From Cordylochernes scorpioides (lineage: Eukaryota > Arthropoda > Arachnida > Pseudoscorpiones > Chernetidae), in NCBI GenBank assembly GCA_030710605.1, contig CP092870.1, positions 95,610,941 through 95,674,940 of the forward strand: 64,000 bases of DNA, in the 5' to 3' direction. The position numbers and the translations under genes are program-made. The notes beneath the pieces are model-generated. The model saw only the letters and a program-made list of their open reading frames with translations. It did no database searches and was not told the DNA's origin. Within the stretch, counting starts at the first letter, position 1, and the number at the start of each line of letters is the position of its first letter. This document shows positions 52,415-63,329 of this stretch, piece after piece.

Positions 52415-55400
52415 CGTTTTAATCAGTTTTGAAGCTTGTTATCAAAACTCAAGATCAACAAGGGGTAGGTGGAGAACTGGTACAAACCGTCGATTTCCGA
52501 TAACCACGAGCTGGGATCGAGTCCCTCATTGGACACTTTTTAACACTTTTTTTTGTGAAAAAGGATTTATACAAACCGTTGATTTCCGATAACCACGAGC
52601 CGGGATCGAGTCACTCATTGGACACTTTTTTTAACACTTTTTTTTTTTGTGAAAAAGGATTAATACAAACCGTTGAATTCCGATAACCACGAGCCGGGAT
52701 CGAGTCACTCATTGGACACTTTTTTTAACACTTTTTTTTTGTGAAAAAGGATTGATACAAACCGTTGAATTCCGATAACCACGAGTGGGATCGAGTCCCT
52801 CATTGGACACTTTTTTAACACTTTTTTTTTGTGAAAAAGGATTGATACAAACCGTTGAATTCCGATAACCACGAGTGGGTTCGAGTCCCTCATTGGACAC
52901 TTTTTTAACACTTTTTTTTGTGAAAAAGGATTTATACAAACCGTTGATTTCCGATATCCACGAGCCGGGATCGAGTCACTCATTGGACACTTTTTTTAAC
53001 ACTTTTTTTTTGTGAAAAAGGATTGATACAAACCGTTGAATTCCGATAACCACGAGCCGGGATCGAGTCACTCATTGGACACTTTTTTTAACACTTTTTT
53101 TTGTGAAAAAGGATTGATACAAACCGTTGAATTCCGATAACCACGAGCCGGGATCGAGTCACTCATTGGACACTTTTTTTAACACTTTTTTTTTTGTGAA
53201 AAAGGATTGATACAAACCGTTGAATTCCGATAACCACGAGTGGGATCGAGTCCCTCATTGGACACTTTTTTAACACTTTTTTTTGTGAAAAAGGATTGAT
53301 ACAAACCGTTGAATTCCGATAACCACGAGTGGGATCGAGTCCCTCATTTGACACTTTTTTAACACTTTTTTTTGTGAAAAAGGATTGATACAAACCGTTG
53401 AATTCCGATAACCACGAGTGGGATCGAGTCCCTCATTGGACACTTTTTTTAACACTTTTTTTTGTGAAAAAGGATTTATACAAACCGTTGATTTCCGATA
53501 ACCACGAGCCGGGATCGAGTCACTCATTGGACACTTTTTTTACACTTTTTTTTTTGTGAAAAAGGATTGATACAAACCGTTGAATTCCGATAACCACGAG
53601 CCGGGATCGAGTCACTCATTGGACACTTTTTTTAACACTTTTTTTTTTGTGAAAAAGGATTGATACAAACCGTTGAATTCCGATAACCACGAGCCGGGAT
53701 CGAGTCACTCATTGGACACTTTTTTTAACACTTTTTTTTTTGTGAAAAAGGATTGATACAAACCGTTGAATTCCGATAACCACGAGCCGGGATCGAGTCA
53801 CTCATTGGACACTTTTTTTAACACTTTTTTTTTTGTGAAAAAGGATTGATACAAACCGTTGAATTCCGATAACCACGAGCCGGGATCGAGTCACTCATTG
53901 GACACTTTTTTTAACACTTTTTTTTTTGTGAAAAAGGATTGATACAAACCGTTGAATTCCGATAACCACGAGCCGGGATCGAGTCACTCATTGGACACTT
54001 TTTTTAACACTTTTTTTTTTGTGAAAAAGGATTGATACAAACCGTTGAATTCCGATAACCACGAGCCGGGATCGAGTCACTCATTGGACACTTTTTTTAA
54101 CACTTTTTTTTTTGTGAAAAAGGATTGATACAAACCGTTGAATTCCGATAACCACGAGTGGGATCGAGTCCCTCATTGGACACTTTTTTAACACTTTTTT
54201 TTGTGAAAAAGGATTGATACAAACCGTTGAATTCCGATAACCACGAGTGGGATCGAGTCCCTCATTGGACACTTTTTTAACACTTTTTTTTTGTGAAAAA
54301 GGATTGGTACAAACCGTTGAATTCTGATAACCACGAGTGGGATCGAGTCCCTCATTGGACACTTTTTTAACACTTTTTTTTTGTGAAAATGGATTTATAC
54401 AAACCGTTGAATTCTGATAACCACGAGTGGGATCGAGTCCCTCATTGGACACTTTTTTTAACACTTTTTTTTTTTTTGTGAAAAAGGATTGATACAAACC
54501 GTTGAATTCCGATAACTACGAGTGGGATCGAGTCCCTCATTGGACACTTTTTAAACACTTTTTTTTGTGAAAAAGGATTGGTACAAACCGTTGAATTCTG
54601 ATAACCACGAGTGGGATCGAGTCCCTCATGGACACTTTTTTAAACACTTTTTTTGTGAAAAAGGATTGGTACAAACCGTTGAATTCCGATAACCACAAGT
54701 CGGGATCGAGTCCCTCATTGGACACTTTTTTAAACACTTTTTTTGTGAAAAAGGATTGGTACAAACCGTTGAATTCTGATAACCACGAGTGGGATCGAGT
54801 CCCTCATTGGACATTTTTCTAACACTTTTTTTGTGAAAAAGGATTGATACAAACCGTTGAATTCCGATAACCACGAGTGGGATCGAGTCCCTCATTGGAC
54901 ACTTTTTTAACACTTTTTCTTTTGTGAAAAAGGATTGGTACAAACCGTTGAATTCTGATAACCACGAGTGGGATCGAGTCCCTCATTGGACATTTTTTTA
55001 ACACTTTTTTTGTGAAAAAGGATTCATACAAACCGTTGAATTCCGATAACCACGGGTGAGATCGAGTCACTCATTGGACACTTTTTTAACACTTTTTTTT
55101 TTTTGTGTGAAAAAGGATTGGTACAAACCGTTGAATTCCGATAACCACGAGCTGGGATAGAGTCCCTCATTGGACACTTTTTTAACACTTTTTTTTTGTG
55201 AAAAAGGATTGATACAAACCGTTGAATTCTGATAACCACGAGTGGGATCGAGTCCCTCATTGGACACTTTTTTAACACTTTTTTTTTGTGAAAAAGGATT
55301 GGTACAAACCGTTGAATTCTGATAACCACGAGTGGGATCGAGTCCCTCATTGGACACTTTTTTTTAACACTTTTTTTTGTGAAAAAGGATTAATACAAAC

Positions 55401-55750
55401 CGTTGAATTCCGATAACCACGAGCCGGGATCGATTCCCTCATTGGACACTTTTTTAACACTTTTTTTTTGTGAAAAAGGTTTGGTACAAACCGTTGAATT
55501 CTGATAACCACGAGTGGGATCGAGTCCCTCATTGGACACTTTTTTAACACTTTCTTTTTTGTGAAAAAGGATTGATACAAACCGTTGATTTTTAATCAGT
55601 AAAGACCCAGATTTTAAACACCAAATTGGTCACTTTCTTCTGAAGAAAATGAAATCGCTTCAATGGCCTCTGATTCTTGCAAAAATTCCAATCTATCCAA
55701 TGAGTGCAAGTAACCAAACGTGTGGTCTGTCACACTTATAAGTCCAAGAG
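52415..55750 (+). mobile_element. SINE split by a satellite grown from its own head
   Basis: The left end has the tRNA-like head (GGTGGAGAACTGGTACAAACC, then ACGAGCTGGGATCGAGTCCC). The right end (55,640-55,745) has the SINE body (TTCAATGGCCTCTGATTCTT, GAGTGCAAGTAACCAAACG) seen at 47,322 on minus. Between them lies the satellite. Confidence 0.65.
52455..55590 (+). repeat. ~91-bp satellite, about 34 copies
   Basis: Unit landmarks: GGACACTTTTTTAACAC, a T-run, GTGAAAAAGGATTGATACAA, ACCGTTGAATTCCGATAACC and ACGAG-TGGGATCGAGTCCC. Each unit retains a Pol III B-box-like GGATCGAGTCC. Two subtypes (TGGG..CCCTC and CCGGG..CACTC) occur in blocks. Minus-strand frames over it are periodic artefacts. Confidence 0.9.
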
Positions 55751-56010
55751 TCGAACTGAGCTTTCCACATGTGTAGACATGTGGTGCACTTGAAGTAAAA
55801 TCAATTATGAACTCTGTCGATTAATAGATGTAAATCTTTAAATATTTAAAGTTTTAATTTATTTGTTGTTTTTGTTTCCTATATGCGCGCGCGCAAATAC
55901 TTTGATATTGCGCCTTGTTGACTATAATAAATGAATACAAAAGTAAAAGCAATTTATAAAAAACAAATTTACTGGCAATGTGTTTCTTTTCAATGATATC
56001 ATCAAATATT
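55751..56010. other. AT-rich sequence, no gene seen
   Basis: A short GCGCGCGC run near 55,886. Confidence 0.35.
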
Positions 56011-56230
56011 ATCTCTACAGACCTTACTGCAACGATATAAGTTATTGAATGAGAGAGCTTGGCTCATCAGTAGTGAACCCTCTCAGTGGTTTCGCCAAAT
56101 TAATCTCTAGATCGCTCTACTATTGTATTGGATTGGGATATACCCTGCATTTTCTATGGGAGGCAAATTAGGGATGTTTAGTGAACCTATGGATATAAGC
56201 TTATAGGTCTGTAGAGGTTATTGATAGATG
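56011..56230 (-). repeat. FB1 relic, old copy
   Basis: Diverged FB1 arm and central part (GGACATAAGC-type end at 56,200); the ribozyme portion is conserved with paired changes. Confidence 0.65.
56051..56116 (-). ncRNA. FB1 strand-permuted hammerhead, diverged copy h
   Basis: Core GAA and CUGAUGA intact; H17 is C. Stem I is UAG/CUA (G-C replaced by A-U at pair 1.2-2.2). Stem II is GCCAA/UUGGC (G-C replaced by A-U at the fifth pair). Stem IV is GAGAGGG/CUCUCUC. Stem III has decayed (AGCGAU/ACCACU). Confidence 0.5.
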
Positions 56231-56338
56231 CCAATAGAATTTATAAATTTAAAAGCAATTGCTAACAACCCACCTACCGTGATTATCATGTGTTGTGCCA
56301 CGTATACTAAGTAGAATAATAATAAATACGCTTTTAGT

Positions 56339-56340
<2 letters not shown>

Positions 56341-56380
<40 letters not shown>
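56341..56380. repeat. (AT)n microsatellite
   Basis: Forty bases of TA dinucleotides next to an FB1 end. Confidence 0.95.
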
Positions 56381-56382
<2 letters not shown>

Positions 56383-56384
<2 letters not shown>

Positions 56385-56550
56385 CTTTAGCGCGCCATCT
56401 GTTATCAAAATTGGAAACTATTATAGACCCCTATGATTCTTTTTAAAAATAAACAATTTCTACTGCCCTTACTGCAATGGAAAATATAATGAAAGGGCCT
56501 GGCTCATCAGTGGTGAACCCTCCCAGCAGTTTCGCCAGTTTAAACTATAA
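56383..56550 (-). repeat. FB1 arm, truncated
   Basis: Outer arm GATGCTTTAGCGCGCCATCT to TTTCGCCAGTTTAAACT. The ribozyme keeps CUGGC-GAAAC and CUGAUGAGCCAG but the cleavage strand is cut off. Confidence 0.75.
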
Positions 56551-57043
56551 AATATAAACGGTGTTTTAAAAAAGGTATGTGGACACCTGGGTAAATCTAC
56601 TCCTATAGTACCTGTATTGACTGGTGCAACATTAAGGTAAGCCCTTGTAAATTATTCGAGGTTTAATCTTATTAAAATATTAATTACACATTGCCAAATT
56701 AAATATTTAATATGTGCGTGCTTATTAAATATTAACAAACGGACAGAAAAAAAAACATTAAACTTTTTTTAAGAGTTTGAAAATATTTTATTTTTGATAG
56801 CAATTTTTAAAATCGGAAATATGCAAATATAGAGGAATAAAATTTACTGTAACAAATTTCTATTGCAAGTTTTATAAACGTTAAAATTTATTTTGTAAAT
56901 AGTTCATCTCTGCCACCAATCATATATATAATGAAGCTGTAGAAGAGCGAGATACTTTTCTCGAAAGCTTTATAATTAATTTTAACAAAAAAAAGTGAAT
57001 TGTTAATTTTCTATTGTCAAAGTTTAATAAATAATACTTTAAC
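56551..57043. other. AT-rich sequence, no gene seen
   Basis: Near 56,935-56,975 GAAGCTGTAGAAGAGCGAGA and CTTTTCTCGAAAGCTTT resemble the degenerate CUGUAGA..GAAAGC motif of several foldbacks here. Confidence 0.4.
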
Positions 57044-57134
57044 AATAAAACCAATTCAAAACTATTTTAAAGGCGTAAGATTCTTTTTGATATTAAACAA
57101 TTTCTACTGCCCTTACTGCAATGGAAAAATTAAT

Positions 57135-57201
57135 GAGAGATCCTGGCTCATCAGTGGTGAACCCTCTCAGCGGTTTCGCCAGTTTAATCTACCATACCGC
57201 T
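57135..57201 (-). ncRNA. FB1 strand-permuted hammerhead, copy j
   Basis: All core bases, stem III AGCGGU/ACCGCU, stem I UGGU/ACCA and stem II GCCAG/CUGGC are intact. Stem IV is slightly weakened (GAGAGGG with AUCUCUC). Confidence 0.55.
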
Positions 57202-57395
57202 GTTATATTGCATTTTTGGAACTTCCTTTTATAGTGATACTGTTGATAGACTCTTTGAATGGGCATATTATATATTTAAAAATGTATGTAATTCTGCTGT
57301 CCTCAAAGCTTATGCCCATAGTTCTTCTAAAATACCCATTCAAAGAGTCTACAAGAGTATCACTATAAAAGGAAGTTCCAAATATGCAATATAAC

Positions 57396-57462
57396 AGCGG
57401 TATAGTAGATTAAACTGGCGAAACCGCTGAGAGGGTTCACCACTGATGAGCCAGGCCCTCTC
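57396..57462 (+). ncRNA. FB1 strand-permuted hammerhead, copy k (reference copy)
   Basis: Order along the RNA: stem III 5' strand AGCGGU (57,396-57,401); H17 A (57,402), predicted cleavage point; stem I UAGU (57,403-57,406; UGGU in most copies); linker; stem II CUGGC (57,415-57,419); GAA (57,420-57,422); stem III ACCGCU (57,423-57,428); stem IV GAGAGGG (57,429-57,435); UUC; stem I ACCA (57,439-57,442); CUGAUGA (57,443-57,449); stem II GCCAG (57,450-57,454); stem IV CCCUCUC (57,456-57,462). The known types have CUGAUGA before GAAA after the cleavage strand; here the order is reversed. Activity is untested. Confidence 0.6.
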
Positions 57463-57648
57463 ATTAATTTTTCCATTGCAGTAAGGGCAGTAGAAATTGT
57501 TTAATATCAAAAAGAATCTTACGCCTTTAAAATAGTTTTGAATTTTGATAACAGATGGCGCGCTAGTGCATCATATAATAAAACCAATATAAACGAGTAA
57601 TATAAAACTGAATATTAATCTCTCTCTTATACACGAATGCATTAAGCT

Positions 57649-57697
57649 AACCACATACGCGTTCCGGATTGTTGGTCCTCGTCATTATGGTGCAAGC
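57649..57697 (-). pseudogene. Decayed type I hammerhead (FB3-like)
   Basis: Minus: UGCACCAUA, AUGACGA (expected CUGACGA), GGACCAACAAUCC, GGAAC (expected GAAAC), GCGUA, UGUGGUUAGC. Two core changes, so inactive. Stem I still pairs ACCA/UGGU. Confidence 0.5.
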
Positions 57698-57772
57698 AGT
57701 ACCTCAATGAATAAGTAAGGATGTCATGGAGGTCTCTTGATGAATCTGAGAAGCAGTATTTCAGGTCAAATG

Positions 57773-57884
57773 TACATTCATGGACAAAACTTATTGAAGT
57801 TTCATATTTCAGGCATAAATGACTTTTTTTTCTTGTTTATATAACGTCGGATTTTCCAAACATATAAATCCGAACATTCTCTTT

Positions 57885-57932
<48 letters not shown>

Positions 57933-57990
57933 TGTGATAAAACATATAATAATAAAAATATAAACATGCCAAAGTTTGTCCATGAGTGTA
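57773..57990. mobile_element. Tc1-type MITE with internal (AT)n
   Basis: TACATTCATGGACAAAACTT at the left and AAGTTTGTCCATGAGTGTA at the right are inverted; an (AT)n run occupies 57,887-57,930. Confidence 0.7.
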
Positions 57991-59519
57991 GATGAGAACA
58001 TCCCGAGATTTAAAAAAAAAATGTTTAAATTAATGAGAAAAGCATCTCATGGTAATGCAACTGTTGATGTCAACTCTATATGTATATATGTAAATGGTGA
58101 AAATATGCAACTTTCCAAACGTTCATGGTGAATCCAATAAAATATCAAAATTAGATTTTAAAAATTCCATCCTTTATTCATTAAAATTAAAGACCATTTC
58201 CCGCAATTATCTGATAATCAAAACCAAAAAAAAAAAAATAATAAAAACGTATATATTTTTATGTTTACATAATCTCATAAAAGGGTTCTATGTGTCCATA
58301 TTTGCACATTCTTTATGCGTTGTAAACTACCTCAGCAGACCAAAATCACAATAGATGAAATAATGGAAAAATAGCTGAAGATAGAAAGAATACATTTTCA
58401 ATTTCTTGATGATTCACCTTTTCCAATATCATGTTACCTTTTATGTGTGTGAAAAGTAATTTGCATAAGTAAATATATCTATATATATCATTTACATATA
58501 TCTCCTTTTGTGTATATCTAGTTGTGCATCCATCTCCTGTGTAAGTAAATTAAGATATTGATATGATATAGCTTAATATTTGGAAAATTATTATCAGAGT
58601 TCTGTCTTTGCTCTTTTCTACAAACATATCTCTTCGCTTATTCCTTTTTCTACTCAGCCTATGACGCGTAACTGCCGAAGCTATGCTGGAGTTTTCTTCT
58701 ATTCTATTTATCCTTCTATTTATTTATTATATATATACACACACACAAAAGCCTTTATTAGGGACTTGCCCCTAACAGATTCTCCCAATTGTGTAAGGTA
58801 ATAATCATCTTGTGTTATTTACATAGGTAGTGAAATAGAAATTTATTATATATATAAAAAAACAAACATCTTATGCTGAAATCAACTAACAAATACATAC
58901 AATTTTTAAAATTTCTTAATTGTATTATGTATGTATGTATATATAACATTAAGAAGAGATTATTATAGCGACCTAGCCTCTGCATTGCCGCATACATCAT
59001 TTTAAATCACAACTCGGCATTCACTCTCAATCTGGTACTTCCTCGCTGCCAGGGTAAAAAACAACTTCGCAGTCATCAATCACAGTCAGCCAATAGGCTT
59101 TTGACATTTGTATTTTATTCTTTTTACTTTTTAGCATATATTTATAATTATATATTTAGATTTTTTACATATGGGGTATGCGGGAGGATCTTATTTTTGT
59201 ACTAAAAGAGGCACCACCTCTCCCTTTAAAAAATGCAATAAAACAATGGATTTTAATTTATCACCCACCCTAGTACAAAACGTGACGGTTTATTTGTTGG
59301 CTTTTGTCTTTATTTTAAAAAAAAACTGATGTTGGGACACATTTTTTATCACTACCCTTTCTTTTGCAGTGGAGAGGTAAACAAAATTGTTTTAAGTTTT
59401 ATTACAATTAATTTTAATTATTTTACATGCATTGTTTTAATTCCTATTTAAAGGGAGAGGGGGTCTGATTTTATATATATGTATCTGAAAAATAGGGGGA
59501 GGGGAAATGGTGGTTGAAT
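57991..59519. other. AT-rich sequence, no gene seen
   Basis: Frames of 60-86 codons here are AT-driven. A less AT-rich patch at 58,975-59,090 and a G-rich patch near 59,450-59,510 have no recognisable function. Confidence 0.4.
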
Positions 59520-59640
59520 TTTCTTGATTTATCAATAAATGGGTTAGCCAAATAGTATGGAACAAGCCTAAATCAACATTTAGTTGATTTTTGTTCCACT
59601 AGATGGCGCTCTGCCATAGAATAAAATGGCCTTTAATTTG
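59520..59640 (+). repeat. FB3 relic, one arm with CTCF-like site
   Basis: CTTGATTTATCAATAAATGG centre and TTCCACTAGATGGCGCTCTG arm. The other arm is absent. Confidence 0.6.
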
Positions 59641-59759
59641 AAATGGTCTTTAATGAGGGTTACTAATTGTTATGTTAATAGCCTAATCAATAATTCCCAA
59701 CACTCATCTCCATTCCGGATTACTTATGTAAATAAAATGTGGATTGACACTTTATCTGG

Positions 59760-60150
59760 TACTTTATCATAGTAAAGCCTGTAGAAGGACGTCCGAAAAC
59801 TTGCTAATAAAATTCTTATAAGACACTTCTCTTTAATTGTCCTTATATTTTGCTACTTTATATTATTACTTGATGCGATGATAAGGCACAATTTGTGGAT
59901 TATATTAAATAATGCAACAGGGGTTTCTAATGATGAGTTTCTTTTCATTTTATTAAAGCAATATCAAGCTTTCGGGCATTTCTGCCCTTCTACAGGGGTA
60001 CATAAAAAGGAATAAACGCTCAAATATACATCGTCTACATGTTTAATTTACCTCACCAGACGAGGGTGAGTGGTGATATTTACCGAAACGTTGTGTAAAT
60101 AAAAGATTTTCCATTTGGCTGCCGAAGTATCCTTTTAAAAATAAATTTGA
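59760..60150. repeat. Three hammerhead-like relics
   Basis: CCTGTAGAAGGACGTCCGAA (59,776), its inverted relative with TTTCGGGCATTTCTGCCCTT (59,970-59,990), and CAGACGAGGGTGAG with TTTACCGAAACGTTG (60,055-60,105). Stems between the motifs are clear; CUGAUGA is degraded in all. Confidence 0.4.
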
Positions 60151-60309
60151 AAAAATCGCCTAGGCAACATCCAGCTTTAATCTAAATCATTGTTGGAGGG
60201 AGGAAATATACTGGATCGATTTGTTTTGGTTGTTTGTTGTGTTTCTCACTCATATTTACACGCACGCACTCACACACGCATGCACACAGACTCATAAAAA
60301 GACACACAA

Positions 60310-60520
60310 ACACACACATATTCTCATTTCCCGTTGGCCGGCTCAAATCTTTCTGTAAATATGGAAAAAAAGCCTTTTGTTTTCTTTATTTTACTCGCCT
60401 TAAGTCAGGCAGTACTTTTCTCAATTTATGTTTAAATATTTTTAGTAAGCTAATTTAAATCAATATTGATCTAAACATTTTTGTTATTTCGCCACGACTG
60501 CAATCTCAATCATGTATTCC
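60310..60520 (+). repeat. Dispersed repeat DR6
   Basis: CCCGTTGGCCGGCTCAAATC, TTTACTCGCCTTAAGTCAGG and CAGTACTTTTCTCAATTTATG. Preceded by a short (CA)n. Confidence 0.65.
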
Positions 60521-60590
60521 AATCCTCAAGATAAATAAAAAGAATTTCTACTGATTATGGAATATTATTCAGCTATAGAATTATTACCCG

Positions 60591-60628
<38 letters not shown>

Positions 60629-61288
60629 GTCTTTTCAAAACATTTTTATTATTCTATTATATTATATTATTATATATATATATATAGAACCACATCAGTT
60701 CATAAGGTATATATATATTTCTATAAATATCATCATTTTACAATATATGAACCAATATATAATGGAATAAAACACAAAAGGAACCTCATTATTCGAGGAT
60801 TACAGGTAATCAGGTTAAAAAGGATCTAATTAAAGGTTTAAACCAATTATTCCTAATTAGCCTTTGTTCGGTTATTATTGGAACACGCGGTATAACCCCC
60901 TCCTATACCTATCTACAAATCATTTCTTTAAAAAAGAACGACAAATTGGAATTTCCCCTTTAGATCTCTGATTCACTCAACTATACTTGGCCAACTTTCG
61001 ATACTTTCTCAGGAGATTTCTACCTGTCTCCATCTTTAAAAAAAAAAACATTCTTATTAAATAATAATAATCATTAAATAAAATATTGAACGATTTTCTT
61101 TTACGTTCTTCACTTCATTTTATAACTAAGACTAAAAATGTAGTTTATATTGTAGTTTTCCTCAATATATATTTTTTTAATGATCCGCAAAATTTAGACT
61201 TTTCGCAAATTCAACCGTGATATATCTTGTATATATATATTTATAATTTTACCGAAGGGATTATATTAATAACAAATATATTAATATA
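60521..61288. other. AT-rich sequence, no gene seen
   Basis: (AT)n at 60,595-60,624 and TATTA runs. A moderately GC-containing stretch at 60,880-61,030 has no frame of note. Confidence 0.45.
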
Positions 61289-61723
61289 TACACTCATGGA
61301 CAAAACATAAGGAAGTTGTACCTTTTAACATGTATATCTGGATTCAGACAATAACTCTGAAAGATACACTCATGGACAATACATAAGGAAATTGTACCTT
61401 TTAACATGTATATCTGGATTCAGACAATAACTCTGAAAGATACACTCATGGACAAAACATAAGGAAATTGTACCTTTCAACATGTATATCGGGATTCAGA
61501 CAATAACTCTGAAAGATACACTCATGGACAAAACATAAGGAAATTGTACCTTTTAACATGTATATCGGGATTCAGATAATAACTCTGAAAGATATTACAG
61601 TGACCTTTATTGAAGACACACAAGATAACCAAGTGTGAACAAAATTAACTCTGTCTCCTTAAAAAAAAAAAAAAACGACCGGATCAAAGACTTTCCACTT
61701 CCTTAATTTTGTCCATGAGAGTA
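61289..61723 (+). mobile_element. Tc1-type MITE with a quadruplicated 76-bp end
   Basis: Four exact-period (76 bp) copies of the left end start at 61,290, 61,366, 61,442 and 61,518. Each has ACACTCATGGACAA and ATTCAGACAATAACTCTGAA. A single inverted right end TTTTGTCCATGAGAGTA closes at 61,723, with TA on both sides. The related MITE at 43,390 has one copy. Confidence 0.8.
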
Positions 61724-62221
61724 TACACAATAAAAAAATTTAAAAATTGTCTTCAGCTTTTTTTAATCTAATAATCAATCTCGAGTAAATCGGTACGTCT
61801 ACGGGTTTTATATAAGAAAAATAGGACGGGATAAAATAAAACAATTTACAAAAAAGAAATATCGGCGTCATTTCTTTGTAAAAAAAAAAGTTTAATTTCC
61901 TTCCGTCTCATATATTTATTAAAAGCTTGTAGAAGAACAAATTTGTTCGAAAATACTTGCTTTTTTTACTAAAAGAAACCTAATTGTTAATTTATTTGTA
62001 GGTTTATCATTTAAGAGAAAAGATTCAGTCCACAGGGAAGTGTTTCTTGCAGAAAATATATTTTATTTGATTCTCTCTTTCTCGAGCCGTTTCGGGTCTT
62101 TTCTAGAGGAGTAAGTTTAATGTCACTTCTCTCATACTGATAAAAGTCTATATATATGTTATATAAAAATTATTTTATTTCAAAATTATAATTTCTATAA
62201 CAAATTACTCTGTTTAAATCG
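61724..62221. other. AT-rich sequence with two hammerhead-like relics
   Basis: AAGCTTGTAGAAGAACAAAT with TTGTTCGAAAATAC (61,923-61,960), and on minus GACCCGAAACGGCTCGAG (62,080-62,100). No gene seen. Confidence 0.4.
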
Positions 62222-62450
62222 ACCGCCAGACGTCGCCGTTTTCCTATATAAATCGATCGTTGTTTTTACCCGTTGGCCGGCTCAAATCTTTTTGTAGATA
62301 TGTAAATAAGTATTTTGTTTTCTTTATTCTACTCGCCTTAAGTCAGGTAGTACTTTTCTTAAATTATGTATTCTTTATCAGCACAATTAAATCAAATTGT
62401 GATTATAACATGTTTTATTATTTTTTACCACGACTGCAATTTAAATACTC
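62222..62450 (+). repeat. Dispersed repeat DR6
   Basis: GACCGCCAGACGTCG, ACCCGTTGGCCGGCTCAAAT, ACTCGCCTTAAGTCAGGTAG. Confidence 0.65.
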
Positions 62451-62564
62451 ATGTATACCAACCTCAAGCAAATGCTCAATCCTCAAAATAATCAGCATCA
62501 CAAGTAATAATTCTATATGAAATATTCTAAAATCAACAAAAAAAATTATAATATATATTCCAGA

Positions 62565-62705
62565 CGCACCCGTTTGGTTACTTGTATTCTCTGGTGTGGT
62601 TGGACTTTTTCAAGAATCGGGAGCCATTAGAGAATTTATTTTTTCCGGAAAGAAGTCTCGGGGTCGTAGCTGATTTATACCACTCACATCTTCCGACTTC
62701 TCATT
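62565..62705 (-). repeat. SINE body fragment
   Basis: CACCCGTTTGGTTACTTGTA, CAAGAATCGGGAGCCATTAG and a damaged B box (TCTCGGGGTCGTAGC). Same family as 47,322. Confidence 0.55.
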
Positions 62706-63283
62706 ATATATTGAAGAGAAAAAAAAACATCGACGGTATATAAGCAGAAATGTAATGGTAGAGTCTGGTAAATTATAGAGAAAGTGAGATATAGGGGTGT
62801 ATATATATATAGGTTTTATAATATTTAAGGAAAGTCATAGAAAATGTTGATGTCGAATTGAGAGTATAATGTCAGTATAGCACGATAAAGTAGAATTAGT
62901 ATGATTAGTAAAAAAGGTAGAATTAAATGTATATATAGAACGGAGTCTATAGATTAGAATAGACCGTGGTAAAAGAAGAGCTAGAAGGCCATAAGATATG
63001 GGTGTACGTGTTATAGAAGAAGCAGAGGGGTAATTATAGTAAGAAAGTAAGTTCAAAAAATTAAGATTGGTGGCTAAAACGTGTCGTTATTCTTATTCAG
63101 AAATAGGAGTTTAAAAAAAATCAGCCGTCAATTCTTTTTTTTTTTCGATATATGGCAGTGAGCCATGAGCAATATTCAGTTGCACACAATCGGGTGGCGA
63201 TTCTTTCTTTAATTTAAAAATTCGGAACCACTTACTTTACTTTTAACTCTATTTATATAAAGAGCAGATAGAGTATAATAAAA
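62706..63283. other. Purine-rich and AT-rich sequence, FB2 arm relic
   Basis: 63,140-63,205 has CGATATATGGCAGTGAGCCA and CAATATTCAGTTGCAC, an FB2 arm. No gene seen. Confidence 0.45.
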
Positions 63284-63329
63284 TACACACATGGACAAAA
63301 CTTAAGGTAGCTGTGCCTTTTATCATATA
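63284..63329 (+). mobile_element. Left end of a Tc1-type MITE, cut by a Helitron
   Basis: TACACACATGGACAAAACTT and the CTGTGCCTTTTATCATATA stretch match the ends at 61,289. The rest is displaced by the Helitron that ends at 63,330. Confidence 0.6.

Larger units (their letters stand above)
57056..57576. mobile_element. Complete FB1 foldback element, 12-bp target duplication
   Basis: Flanked by AATAAAACCAAT at 57,044-57,055 and 57,577-57,588. Two ~230-bp inverted arms with a short centre (GAATGGGCATATTATATATT). The left arm lacks the outer ~28 bp kept by the right arm (ACAGATGGCGCGCTAGTGCA). Each arm carries one ribozyme. No protein. The variable 11- and 12-bp duplications of this family favour retrotransposition over a cut-and-paste transposase. 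Confidence 0.85.

Noticed and set aside
52705-55580. Several minus-strand frames of 60-138 codons
   Set aside because: Shadows of the satellite, repeating FHKKKVLKKCPMRDS-like strings.
52455-55590. CRISPR-like regular repeats
   Set aside because: The whole ~91-bp unit repeats with no unique spacers, in a eukaryotic SINE context.
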